NCBI GenBank assembly: GCA_946480965.1
Contig: CAMLMI010000030.1
Coordinates: 1-22,041 of the forward strand
Direction: 5' to 3'
Source: an uncultured Verrucomicrobiales bacterium
Lineage (GTDB): Bacteria; Verrucomicrobiota; Verrucomicrobiae; Limisphaerales; CANJSG01
DNA length: 22,041 nt
Of the stretch, positions 1 through 7,688 are shown piece by piece. Under the pieces are notes generated by a model, which was not told the DNA's origin, did no database searches, and worked only from the letters and a program-made list of their open reading frames with translations. Within the stretch, counting starts at the first letter, position 1, and each line of letters begins with the position of its first letter. The translations under genes and the position numbers were made by a program.

Positions 1-1636
1 TGGTTGCAAAGTCGCCGTAGCCCACAGTGAGCATCGTTTCCTTGGTCATCGGGTCTTCCATCTCGTCCACCAGGTCCGGAAATAGCGGCTGCACTTCCTG
101 GGCGATCACGCCGAGCTTGTGCTTGGCACTGGCACCTTCCTCTTTCCACCGGTAGCGCCTGACCTGAACCTTCAACGCCCGGTCAAGCACCGGCTCAAGA
201 TCCACGATGTCCTTCTTCAACCGCCGGTCGGATAGGAAATCCCAGTTTTGGTCCCCGTCATATCTCGCATAGCGGGTGCCGTTGCCGGCATTGTTCAGGG
301 TAAGGATCAACTCGCCATTGCCGCGCCCCATGGCCGCATAGTTTCCGTTCGAGTTTTTGATGACGATGTAGGGGCTGGAATCGCTCTGGACCGTCAACGG
401 CCAGTCCGGGCTCGTGGTGCCGATGCCCACGTAACCGTTGTCCTTCATGAACATCGCCGTGGCGGAACTGTTATTGCGGATATGGAAACCGCCGCTCCCG
501 TAGTTCAGGTAGAAGATATTGTCGGCCCAGCGCGGCCAAAGAAATGGCTCATGGGAGCCGGAGGTGTTCCTCGCGTAGAAGATATTCGCGTTGTCCATGA
601 AGAAGCTTCCGCCGCTCAACTGGATGTCTCCGCCACTGACGTGCAGCCGGCTGCCCGGTGAGGTGTTGCCGATGCCGACATTGCCGTTGTTCGCGATGAA
701 CATGTCGGTCCGAGCCCCGCCGGAGTTCTGGAAAAAGGTCGCCCCGTTCGGATAGGGGCGGAGAGCGAGGTTCTGGCTGTCGCTGTAGAATCCCTGGGCA
801 ACCTGGCCGATGTTTGCGTAGCCGAAGGTGCCGATGTTGGCGCTGAAGTTGCCCGCGCCGTCCCGTCCCACGATGGTATTGGCGACGTTGAAGCTGGTCG
901 CGGTCGTCCGGGCATTAGCCAACGTGCCGCTGGTGATCTTGCTGGCGTCCAGATCGGCAAGACGCGAGGCCGACAAGGTGCCGCTGGTGATCTGACTGGC
1001 GTTGAGACTGGTCAAATTGGCACCGCTCCCGCTCAGGCTGGCGGCGGTGAGGGTGCCGTTGGCGGTAAGGTTACCCGTCGCCGTGAGGTTGGCGGCAGTG
1101 ATCGTTCCCGAGGCGGTCAAGCCGGCGATAGTAACATTCCCGTTGTTCACGGTCACCGCGGCCGCGCCGCTCGATGGATCGAGCAGCTCGGTCGCGCTCT
1201 TGGCCAGCATGGCGGACGGCGCGGGGAGGAAACGGAGCCGGGGCGCGATGGTGGTGCTGTCGGCGTTCAGTTCGAGATAGCGGTCCGAGGCGCCGGCGCC
1301 GGTGAACACGCCCGTGAGGTCGGTGCTGAACGGTTCGCTGCCCACGGCGCTGCCTTGGCCGAGCAGGACGCTGAAATAACCCTTGTCCACGGTCACGACC
1401 TGCTGCGAGCTCCACTTCAGCGTGCCGCCGGTCAGTCCGTCGTAGATGCGGAAGATGATCGTCTTGTTCACCGGCGCGCTGTTCCCGAATGGCACGCCGT
1501 TGGCGTCGGTCAGGAAACCCTGGTAGGTCATCTGGGTCGGCGGCTTGGCGTTGCTCTGCGCCCAGGACGGGTGGACGGACAGCAGCAGGAGTCCGGCGCA
1601 CAGGGCGCCGAGCAGGACGGTGGAGGTGCGTTTCAT
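1..1636 (-). CDS. Secreted collar protein with C-terminal S74 intramolecular chaperone domain (partial)
   Basis: The frame opens with ATG at 1636 and runs off the window start, so about 545 residues are visible and the C-terminus is missing. Residues 1-26 form a signal peptide (MKRTSTVLLGALCAGLLLLS, then VHPSWA). The middle is a low-complexity Ala/Thr/Gly/Asn region with two ITSGTL motifs (about 216-221 and 234-239) and two repeats resembling NVGIG(T/N)(T/S)PG, typical of trimeric fibre stems. The end matches the endosialidase/tail-fibre chaperone: SDRRLKKDI at 469-477, followed by RYRWK and LGVIAQEVQ. S469 and K474 have the five-residue spacing of the S74 Ser-Lys dyad. In that family the chaperone helps the fibre trimerise and then cleaves itself off. 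The gene starts 47 bp after the propeller gene and is probably co-transcribed with it. No other phage gene is nearby, so a host surface or secreted fibre is more likely than a phage tail. Confidence 0.88.
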   Translation of the reverse strand, partial: MKRTSTVLLGALCAGLLLLSVHPSWAQSNAKPPTQMTYQGFLTDANGVPFGNSAPVNKTIIFRIYDGLTGGTLKWSSQQVVTVDKGYFSVLLGQGSAVGSEPFSTDLTGVFTGAGASDRYLELNADSTTIAPRLRFLPAPSAMLAKSATELLDPSSGAAAVTVNNGNVTIAGLTASGTITAANLTATGNLTANGTLTAASLSGSGANLTSLNASQITSGTLSASRLADLDASKITSGTLANARTTATSFNVANTIVGRDGAGNFSANIGTFGYANIGQVAQGFYSDSQNLALRPYPNGATFFQNSGGARTDMFIANNGNVGIGNTSPGSRLHVSGGDIQLSGGSFFMDNANIFYARNTSGSHEPFLWPRWADNIFYLNYGSGGFHIRNNSSATAMFMKDNGYVGIGTTSPDWPLTVQSDSSPYIVIKNSNGNYAAMGRGNGELILTLNNAGNGTRYARYDGDQNWDFLSDRRLKKDIVDLEPVLDRALKVQVRRYRWKEEGASAKHKLGVIAQEVQPLFPDLVDEMEDPMTKETMLTVGYGDFAT

Positions 1637-1683
1637 AGCGGGACGGGTTGCCACGGAAAAAGTGAGGGAGCCGGGAAAAGGGT

Positions 1684-4479
1684 TCATTGCGTTGTGAGGC
1701 TGGCCACGGGGCTGATGAGCTGGAGCGTGAAGCTGCCGGTGAGACGGAAATCGCGGGCCGCGCCACCCTGGGCGCCCAAGGTCATCGTCTCCTCATAGAC
1801 GCCCGTGCGGCTCTGGGCCGAGGCGGTCAGGGAATCGAAGTCGGTGCCGGGCGTCGTGAAGGTCAGACGAATGCTGCGCGTGATGTCGTAGGACTCGACC
1901 CCGCGCGGCTGCAGGGCGGAGAAGTTGGCATCGAGGTTGTCGTGGTCCGGATGGAAGGTGTGGAGAAACGGATTGCTCGCCTGGTTCTTGTAGCCCTCGC
2001 CGACGGTGAAGAGCACCACGCTGCCGGGATTGAAGGTGCCGACGGCGCTCCAAGGAGCGTTCGTCCGCGAGAATGGCAGATGGGTCGCGGTGATGCGCCG
2101 CGCGTCGGCCAGACGGGCCGGATCCAGGAGGCTTTCGCGGGTCGTTACGACCGTGTTCGAAGACGTTTTCCCGGGACCGACGTAGACGCGCTGCAGGAGG
2201 TTGATCTGGCTGGCTTCGGTGCGGTTGTGGAGAATCAAACGAAGGGGAAACTCCCGTCCAGTCCGGGCCAGATTCGTGTTCACGCCGGAGGAGAGGTAAA
2301 GGCCATTCTGGTCGGTCACCAGACCGGTGGTCTGATCGATCGTGTAGCTCGCGAAAGACCGGTTCAGCGTGTAGATGAAGCCGCTGTTGACCACGGCAAC
2401 GACGCGGGTCCCGTCGGAGGAGAGCACGATGTCGTCCCAGTTGCGGCTCTGCTCACGGGCCGCCCACGTTCCGCCGGAATCGTCGGAGGTCGCGATCTGC
2501 CCGCTCGTCGCGGTGGCGGCGAGACGTTTGCCGTCGGTCGAGGACGCGACAGAAACCCAGCGGTTGGAGGTTCCCCGGGACGTCCAGGTCAAACCCGCAT
2601 CGCCCGAGGTGTAGATGAATCCGCCATTCACGCCCGCAACCAAGTTGGTGCCGTCTGCCGACGACGCGACCGCGCCCCACGTGGTGGAGAAGGCGTTGGT
2701 CCGCCAGGTGGCACCGGCATCGACGGAGGTGTAGATCTGGCCGGGATTGACCGACGCGACGAGGAAGGCGCCGTCGGCCGACATGGCCACGCTGTTCCAG
2801 TTGCGGGTGCCGGCGGTGGTGCGGGCGGTGAAACTGGTGCCGCGATTGGTCGACGTGTAGAGCGAGCCGTTCTGGACCACGGCGGCGAGCCGGGTGCCGT
2901 CGGCCGACATTGCGAGGCCGGCCCATTGGGCGGAGCCGCTGGCGGTGGCGGTCCAGTTGGAGCCGTAGTTGGTGGAGAGGTAGATGGCGCCGTTGAAGAC
3001 CGTGGCGGCCATGACGCTGCCGTCGGCGGACACCGCCAATTCCGCCCAGGCGCGGTTGGTGTCCCGGGCGGTCCAGTTGGTTCCATAGTTCTGCGAGACG
3101 TAGAGCATCCCGCCGTTGTGCGCCGCGATCAGCACGCGCCCATCCAGCGACGAAGCCACGGCCGAATAGGCCCTGGAAACATTAGTCTCGCGCGCGGTCC
3201 AGACCGCGCCGGGCATCTCCACGCCGTTGGCCGGCTTGTTGGCGGCGGCGGCGGCGGCATTGATCTGCGCCGTCTGGTCGGTCTGCGAGGTGTCGACCGT
3301 CGGGTAGCTCTTCAGATACTGGCCCACCTGGTCGACGCTGGCCTGGCCCACCCAGAGCCCCGACGCATTGGGAACCGTCGCGGAGACCGGCGCATCAAAC
3401 TGCTGGAGGCCGGCCGTGTCGGTGATGCGGAGAACACCGGCGTAGAGCGAACCGGCAGCGGCGGTCATGGCGGTGCGGTTCAAACCGAGCACCACCTGGA
3501 GTTCGGATCCGACCTGGCCCTGCGGCGCGAGAGTGAACGGCTGGTTGTTGGTCAGCACCGTGTGGGTGTAGGTCAACGTCGTCGTGCTCAGGTCGCCGCG
3601 CACCAACAGCTGCGGCAACGCGGTAATGCTCTGCTGGCCGGAGGGCGGGGCCTCCGACGCCACTAGGCTGAAGCGCACCGTTCGGCTTGTCGTGGTGAGG
3701 TTCTTCAGCCGGACGCTGTAGGTGCCCAGTGTGTCGCCGAACCGAATCCCGTCCGCGCTCTGCAACGAAACCTCCACCGGTCCGTAGTAGTGGTTGTAGT
3801 AGTCGCTGCTGCCCTGCACCCAATACGCCTGTCCCCGGGTCACCGGCGTGCTGGAGGCGTTGAAGGAGACGACCTCCACGGGATTGGTCGAACCGAGATT
3901 GCCACCAGGGTAACGGAAGACGTGGGCCTGGTTCTGGAGCGTCTTGGACAGGTCCAGCCTGGGTGCCGGGCTCAAGTAGGTGGCGAAGTTCGGGGCCGGG
4001 CTCGAAGGCGTGGGAAACCCGAGGAAGTTCAGCCCGGTGGTGGTCCACTGGTAGCTGGGCGGCACTGGCCGGCCCTTCACGGTCCAGACGTAGTCGCTGC
4101 TGGTCCGGTTGTTGACGAGATAGGCGCCGTTGCCGACGAAGGTGGTCAACGTGTCGGTATCGCCGCGCGCGCTGGTCCAGACGGCCCATTGGCTGTTGGG
4201 CACGGCGTTGGTGTAGGGGCTGGTGACGAACTGGACGGTGGAAAACGTCGGCTTCCACAACCAGACCTCCGCCACTGGGCCATTGGCGTCGGGCACGAGG
4301 GAATCAAGGGTCAGATGAGACGCGTCGATGTGGGTGTAAACCGCGTTCCACCCGGGCTTGAGGGTGAAGGACTGGGAGAGCCACTGGGCGTGGGCGCCGA
4401 ATCCGGCGAAAAGAAACCAGAGAACCGCCAAACGCAGCGAAGACCCTTTGCAAAGTCTGCGGAGGCGAGAATGGCGCAC
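1684..4479 (-). CDS. Large secreted protein with seven BNR/sialidase-like repeats (predicted beta-propeller)
   Basis: I chose the GTG start at 4479 (931 aa) because it gives a compact signal peptide: an Arg-rich n-region, then LAVLWFLFAGFGAHA with cleavage before QW. ATG starts at 4569 and 4590 stay in frame but add a non-signal-like extension encoded across an AT-rich palindrome. Numbering from the GTG, residues 33-380 are a beta-rich domain of unknown name. Residues about 427-708 hold seven ~40-residue repeats of the form W-x-A-R ... S-x-D-G-x-x-L-A-A ... G-x-I-Y-x-S-x-x-x-G-x-x-W, which fits a seven-bladed propeller. The C-terminal domain carries HPDHDNLDANF near 843, a motif I associate with verrucomicrobial secreted proteins. 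There is no anchor or sorting signal. The function is unknown; adhesion or glycan binding would be a guess. It is the first gene of a likely pair with the S74-domain protein. Confidence 0.85.
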   Translation of the reverse strand: MRHSRLRRLCKGSSLRLAVLWFLFAGFGAHAQWLSQSFTLKPGWNAVYTHIDASHLTLDSLVPDANGPVAEVWLWKPTFSTVQFVTSPYTNAVPNSQWAVWTSARGDTDTLTTFVGNGAYLVNNRTSSDYVWTVKGRPVPPSYQWTTTGLNFLGFPTPSSPAPNFATYLSPAPRLDLSKTLQNQAHVFRYPGGNLGSTNPVEVVSFNASSTPVTRGQAYWVQGSSDYYNHYYGPVEVSLQSADGIRFGDTLGTYSVRLKNLTTTSRTVRFSLVASEAPPSGQQSITALPQLLVRGDLSTTTLTYTHTVLTNNQPFTLAPQGQVGSELQVVLGLNRTAMTAAAGSLYAGVLRITDTAGLQQFDAPVSATVPNASGLWVGQASVDQVGQYLKSYPTVDTSQTDQTAQINAAAAAANKPANGVEMPGAVWTARETNVSRAYSAVASSLDGRVLIAAHNGGMLYVSQNYGTNWTARDTNRAWAELAVSADGSVMAATVFNGAIYLSTNYGSNWTATASGSAQWAGLAMSADGTRLAAVVQNGSLYTSTNRGTSFTARTTAGTRNWNSVAMSADGAFLVASVNPGQIYTSVDAGATWRTNAFSTTWGAVASSADGTNLVAGVNGGFIYTSGDAGLTWTSRGTSNRWVSVASSTDGKRLAATATSGQIATSDDSGGTWAAREQSRNWDDIVLSSDGTRVVAVVNSGFIYTLNRSFASYTIDQTTGLVTDQNGLYLSSGVNTNLARTGREFPLRLILHNRTEASQINLLQRVYVGPGKTSSNTVVTTRESLLDPARLADARRITATHLPFSRTNAPWSAVGTFNPGSVVLFTVGEGYKNQASNPFLHTFHPDHDNLDANFSALQPRGVESYDITRSIRLTFTTPGTDFDSLTASAQSRTGVYEETMTLGAQGGAARDFRLTGSFTLQLISPVASLTTQ

Positions 4480-4488
4480 AGGTTGCTT

Positions 4489-4513
4489 TCTAAATTTAGA
4501 TGCGACTGTCGCA
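4489..4513. promoter_or_regulatory. Two adjacent palindromes upstream of the propeller gene
   Basis: TCTAAATTTAGA (4489-4500) is a perfect 12-bp palindrome, and TGCGACTGTCGCA (4501-4513) follows directly as a 6-bp inverted repeat around one base. They lie 9-34 bp upstream of the proposed GTG start in otherwise GC-rich DNA, so they could be an operator overlapping the promoter or start region. No clear -35/-10 pair was found. Confidence 0.3.
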
Positions 4514-4836
4514 CCGCAATTCGCCGATCTGGCAGATGCTGGAAGAAGTCCGGCCACGCTGGTCGTCATAATTCGGGAACTGGTCGCCACCTCATCATCC
4601 GCAATGACACGAACGGCCCCTCAAGCAGGGCGACGTCCGTCATCGAAGTTGTTTACCGAGGCCGTCGGTGTATCGGCAGCCATCACACGCGGTTTAGGCT
4701 AAATCATCCCCCATGATGCTGCCCCGCCACCACACAAGGCAGATCCGCGAGCGGTAGTGCGCCAGGCTCTTTCGGCAGTTGTATTCGATAGCGTCACGCC
4801 AGCACGCCGAACTATTCAGAGGAGACCAACCGGTCC

Positions 4837-4968
4837 GTGAATTTGAGCAGAATGACCTCGTTTGACTTCTCCGTCCCTTTGGGGTCCCTTTGGCAAGCAA
4901 TGAACGTGAACGTTCTGAAGACAATTCAGCAGGCCCTGCACTCGGGGCTTGGGAACTCTTCTGCCTAG
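4837..4968 (+). CDS. Possible 43-aa leader ORF upstream of the EF-G gene
   Basis: GTG at 4837 opens a 43-codon frame ending in TAG at 4966-4968; an in-frame ATG lies at 4852. AGAGGAG at 4818-4824 is one of the few good Shine-Dalgarno-like sequences in this window, though its 12-nt spacing to the GTG is long. The peptide contains FDFSVPLGSLWQAMNVNVLK and matches no family I recognise. It sits just before the terminator at 5004-5038, which would suit either an independent short transcript or a leader peptide of an attenuator. Codon use is inconclusive at this length, and it may be a chance frame. Confidence 0.2.
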   Translation: MNLSRMTSFDFSVPLGSLWQAMNVNVLKTIQQALHSGLGNSSA

Positions 4969-5003
4969 ACGACACGGTTCATCGCACAAACTGAAGAAAG
5001 ACC

Positions 5004-5038
5004 AGACCCCGGCGCGTTCCGTCGGGGTCTTTCTTTTT
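5004..5038 (+). terminator. Intrinsic terminator (or attenuator) immediately upstream of EF-G
   Basis: AGACCCCG (5004-5011) pairs perfectly with CGGGGTCT (5023-5030), followed by TTCTTTTT. A competing 10-bp perfect pairing exists: AAGAAAGACC (4994-5003) with GGTCTTTCTT (5026-5035). The two stems share their 3' strand, so they are mutually exclusive. The hairpin ends 36 bp before the EF-G start codon. The A-rich 5' flank could also make it work in the minus direction. Confidence 0.7.
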
Positions 5039-5073
5039 CCCGGTCCGGGCGCGTCGACATCCGAAAGACTCGT

Positions 5074-7224
5074 ATGAACACCGCCAGAAATGCCCGGCAA
5101 CGACAACCGAACGCGACCCTCGCCCCGAAGGCGGACCATGTCCGCAATTTCGGCGTGGCCGCGCACATCGACGCGGGCAAGACGACCCTGACCGAGCGGC
5201 TCCTGCTTTACACCGGGGCCATCCACCGGGCCGGCAACGTGGACGACGGCACGACCACGACGGACTTCAACGCCATCGAGCAGCGCAAAGGCATCACCAT
5301 CTTTGCGGCGGCCGTGTCGTGCGCGTGGACCCAGCCAACGAGCGACGGGATCGTGAACCTTTTCCCCCATGAACGACATTCGCTGAATGTCATCGACACG
5401 CCCGGCCACGTGGATTTCACCGCCGAGGTGGAGCGGTCGCTGCGCGTGCTCGACGGCGTGGTGGCCGTGTTCTGCGCGGTGGGCGGCGTGCAGCCGCAGA
5501 GCGAAACCGTCTGGCGTCAGGCCAACCGCTACGGCGTGCCCCGGGTCGCTTTCATCAACAAGATGGACCGCGTCGGCGCGGACTTCGACCGTGTGGTGGG
5601 TCAACTGCGCGATCAGTTGGGTGCAAACGCGTGCCCCGTGATCCTGCCTTGGGGTAGCGAAGACCAGTTGATCGGCCAATTCGATGTGATCAACCAGCGG
5701 GCCTACCGCTTCACTCAAGTCGCGGGCGATAGCTATTCCCTCGAAGACGTTCCGGCAGAAGCCAGGGAACGGGTCGCCGCCGCGCGGGCTGAATTGGTCG
5801 AACGCGTCGCGAACGTGGACGACGACGTCGCAACCTTGTGGCTCTCCGGTTCTCCGGTCCCAGCCGATACACTGAAGCGTGCGATCCGCCGCGCGACGTT
5901 GGCCAACCAACTGGTGCCGGTCATCGCCGGCAGTGCGTTCCGCCATGTCGGCATGCAGCCGTTGCTCGACGCTGTAGTGGACTATCTGCCGAGCCCGGCG
6001 GACATCCACGACGTGCCCGCGCATCTGGACAACGAGACGGAAGTCCGGATCGCGATCCAAGACATGGATCCCGTCGCTGCTCTGGCCTTCAAGCTGGTCC
6101 ATGACGAACAGGGGCGACGGATGGTGTTCCTGCGGGTCTATGCGGGAACCCTCCGCAAGGGCGACCGCGTCCTGAACGTCCGCACCGGAAGGCAGGAACG
6201 GATCGGACGATTGGTGCGACTCTTCGCCGAGCATCGGGAAGAGGTCGAAGCCGCACGCCCGGGCGACATCGTCGCAGTCGTGGGACTGGAAGGCTTCTGC
6301 ACTGGCGACACCCTGTGTTCACCGGAACGTCCGTTGCAGTTGGAACGGCCCGTGTTCCCCGAGCCCGTGGTCAGCATGGCCTTGGAGCCGCGCGCCGGCA
6401 GCGACCGCGAACGGTTGGCGGCTGCATTGGCGAAACTGAGCGACGAAGACCCGACCTTCCGGACCTTCACCGATCCGGACACGGGACAGTCGATCATTGC
6501 CGGCATGGGTGAGCTGCATCTGGAAGTCATCCGGGAGCGGCTGGAAACCGACCACGGCGTCGCCGTCGAGGCCGGAGCGCCCGCCATCGCCTATCGCGAA
6601 ACCGTGCTTGGCACGGCTGAAGCCGACCATTTGCTCAAGAAGCAGAACGGCGGCGTGGGCATGTATGCCCGCGTCATCCTGTCGGTGCGCCCGAACGAGC
6701 GCGGAGCCGGCAACACGGTCGCGAACCGTGTCGTGGGTGGCAACATCCCGGCGCAGTTCATCAAATCGGTCGTGGCCGGGGTCCACGACGCCCTGCGCGA
6801 AGGCGTCATCGCCGGTCATCCGGTCGTTGACGTCCACGTGGACATCCTCGACGGAGCCGCTCACGCGAAGGACTCCAGCGATCTGGCGTTCCGCTTGGCG
6901 TCCGTCGCCGCCGTGCGCGAGGCGCTGCGGAAAGCCGAACCGCTGCTGCTGGAACCGGTGATGAAGGTCGAAGTGGAAACGCCCGGTGAAGAACAGGGCG
7001 ATCTCCTTGGCGACCTGAACCGTCGCCGGGGCCACGTCATGGCCATCGAGAACGGACAGACGACGGTGTCGATCCGGGCGGAGGTCCCGCTGGCCGAGCT
7101 TTGGGGCTATTCCAACGCCATCCGCAGTTTGAGCCGGGGCCGCGCCAGCTACAGCATGGCACCCTCGCACTTCGAGCGCGTGCCCGAAGCCTTGGCCGCG
7201 AAGATCATCAGCCTCGCGGCGTGA
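5074..7224 (+). CDS. fusA: Elongation factor G paralogue (translational GTPase)
   Basis: 716 aa, close to the usual ~700 aa of EF-G. GTP-binding motifs are all present: G1 AHIDAGKT (30-37), G2 GITI (73-76), G3 DTPGH (108-112), G4 NKMD (162-165) and G5 GSA (286-288). Domains II-V follow, including GMGELHLEV and the domain IV tip DGAAHAKDSS, which keeps the His that contacts A-site tRNA in EF-G, then RRG and GRASYSM near the C-terminus. EF-G drives mRNA-tRNA translocation and, with RRF, ribosome recycling. Switch I is atypical: TTTDFNAIEQRKGITIFAAA instead of the common ERGITITSAA form. The gene stands alone rather than in a str operon with rpsG, rpsL and tuf, so I infer a second EF-G copy rather than the housekeeping one. 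The start is the first ATG of the conserved frame; no Shine-Dalgarno is evident. Confidence 0.93.
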   Translation: MNTARNARQRQPNATLAPKADHVRNFGVAAHIDAGKTTLTERLLLYTGAIHRAGNVDDGTTTTDFNAIEQRKGITIFAAAVSCAWTQPTSDGIVNLFPHERHSLNVIDTPGHVDFTAEVERSLRVLDGVVAVFCAVGGVQPQSETVWRQANRYGVPRVAFINKMDRVGADFDRVVGQLRDQLGANACPVILPWGSEDQLIGQFDVINQRAYRFTQVAGDSYSLEDVPAEARERVAAARAELVERVANVDDDVATLWLSGSPVPADTLKRAIRRATLANQLVPVIAGSAFRHVGMQPLLDAVVDYLPSPADIHDVPAHLDNETEVRIAIQDMDPVAALAFKLVHDEQGRRMVFLRVYAGTLRKGDRVLNVRTGRQERIGRLVRLFAEHREEVEAARPGDIVAVVGLEGFCTGDTLCSPERPLQLERPVFPEPVVSMALEPRAGSDRERLAAALAKLSDEDPTFRTFTDPDTGQSIIAGMGELHLEVIRERLETDHGVAVEAGAPAIAYRETVLGTAEADHLLKKQNGGVGMYARVILSVRPNERGAGNTVANRVVGGNIPAQFIKSVVAGVHDALREGVIAGHPVVDVHVDILDGAAHAKDSSDLAFRLASVAAVREALRKAEPLLLEPVMKVEVETPGEEQGDLLGDLNRRRGHVMAIENGQTTVSIRAEVPLAELWGYSNAIRSLSRGRASYSMAPSHFERVPEALAAKIISLAA

Positions 7225-7234
7225 GGAAATTCAC

Positions 7235-7264
7235 GGCGCGGTCCATCGGCCGATGGACCGCGCC
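7235..7264. terminator. 30-bp perfect palindrome 3' of the EF-G gene
   Basis: GGCGCGGTCCATCGG (7235-7249) is followed directly by its exact reverse complement (7250-7264), starting 10 bp after the EF-G stop. It would form a very stable cruciform or hairpin in RNA. There is no U-run after it, only CCCTTCGG, so it may act as an mRNA 3' stabiliser or Rho-assisted terminator rather than a classic intrinsic terminator. Confidence 0.5.
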
Positions 7265-7688
7265 CCCTTCGGAAAGGAAGCAGCGGTCAGCGGAACTGCT
7301 GCGCCTTTGTCAGAAAATTTCGCACCCCGAATCCATCGCCCTACTTTCCCACCTTCCCGAAACTTCCCCCCGCCCCCTCTGAAAGCGGTCCGAGTGTTAT
7401 GACAGATTTATGACAAGATCCCCGCGCTTTGACGCGGAAACCTGCGTGATCGATGGAAACCGAGCAAATCGCCAGATCGCTACCATCGCCCCTGTTTGCA
7501 GGGCGTTCGCGCATGTTGACGCAATTTCATGCAATTGTTTGCGAGGCTTCGCCCCCTCTGTCGGCACCAAATCTTCCCGGTTCCCTTTTCTGGAACGAGC
7601 AGGCCGGACGTTTTCTCGAGCTTCCAGAAAACGGGCTTTACTTGCCCCGACCCCATTCGCAACATCCTGCGGTTTTTGACACCGAGTT
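7265..7688. other. Intergenic region between EF-G and ferredoxin genes
   Basis: 424 bp with no convincing coding frame. It holds a PHO-box-like repeat (7399-7416), a small hairpin CCCTGTTTGCAGGG (about 7490-7504), and a 10-bp perfect inverted repeat TTTTCTGGAA (7586-7595) / TTCCAGAAAA (7622-7631). The ferredoxin promoter should lie here; TTGACG at about 7516 is a possible -35 without a good -10. An sRNA could be encoded but I cannot support one. Confidence 0.5.
7399..7416 (-). promoter_or_regulatory. PHO-box-like direct repeat (candidate PhoB/PhoP operator)
   Basis: Read on the minus strand, 7416-7399 is TTGTCATAAATCTGTCAT. This matches the enterobacterial PHO box CTGTCATAWAWCTGTCAY at all but the first base. 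The two TGTCAT units are 11 bp apart, as in real PHO boxes, and the element is AT-rich against its surroundings. No minus-strand gene lies directly downstream; the nearest start is the plus-strand ferredoxin 272 bp away. The operator is therefore orphaned, unless it controls an unannotated RNA or works in the other direction. Confidence 0.4.

Larger units (their letters stand above)
4514..5073. other. Intergenic region between divergent propeller and EF-G genes
   Basis: About 560 bp without a recognised gene. It holds a possible small ORF (4837-4968) and an intrinsic terminator hairpin (5004-5038) on the plus strand. The rest, 4514-4836, must contain the promoter for the minus-strand pair, but I could not fix one. 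No tRNA-like or mobile-element structure was seen. Confidence 0.6.

Noticed and set aside
1..1636. Prophage tail-fibre gene
   Set aside because: The S74 domain is phage-like, but the signal peptide and the absence of phage structural, lysis or integrase genes favour a host exoprotein.
2356..3201. Repetitive DNA considered as a tandem-repeat locus or CRISPR
   Set aside because: The ~120-bp periodicity reflects protein repeats in frame; there are no identical direct repeats with unique spacers.
1687..3666. A 659-codon plus-strand frame opposite the propeller gene
   Set aside because: It is Gly/Val/Arg-rich with pseudo-repeats that simply mirror the seven propeller repeats on the other strand.
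4816..6234. A 472-codon minus-strand frame across the leader and EF-G gene
   Set aside because: It is antisense to the conserved GTPase motifs and lacks any domain of its own.
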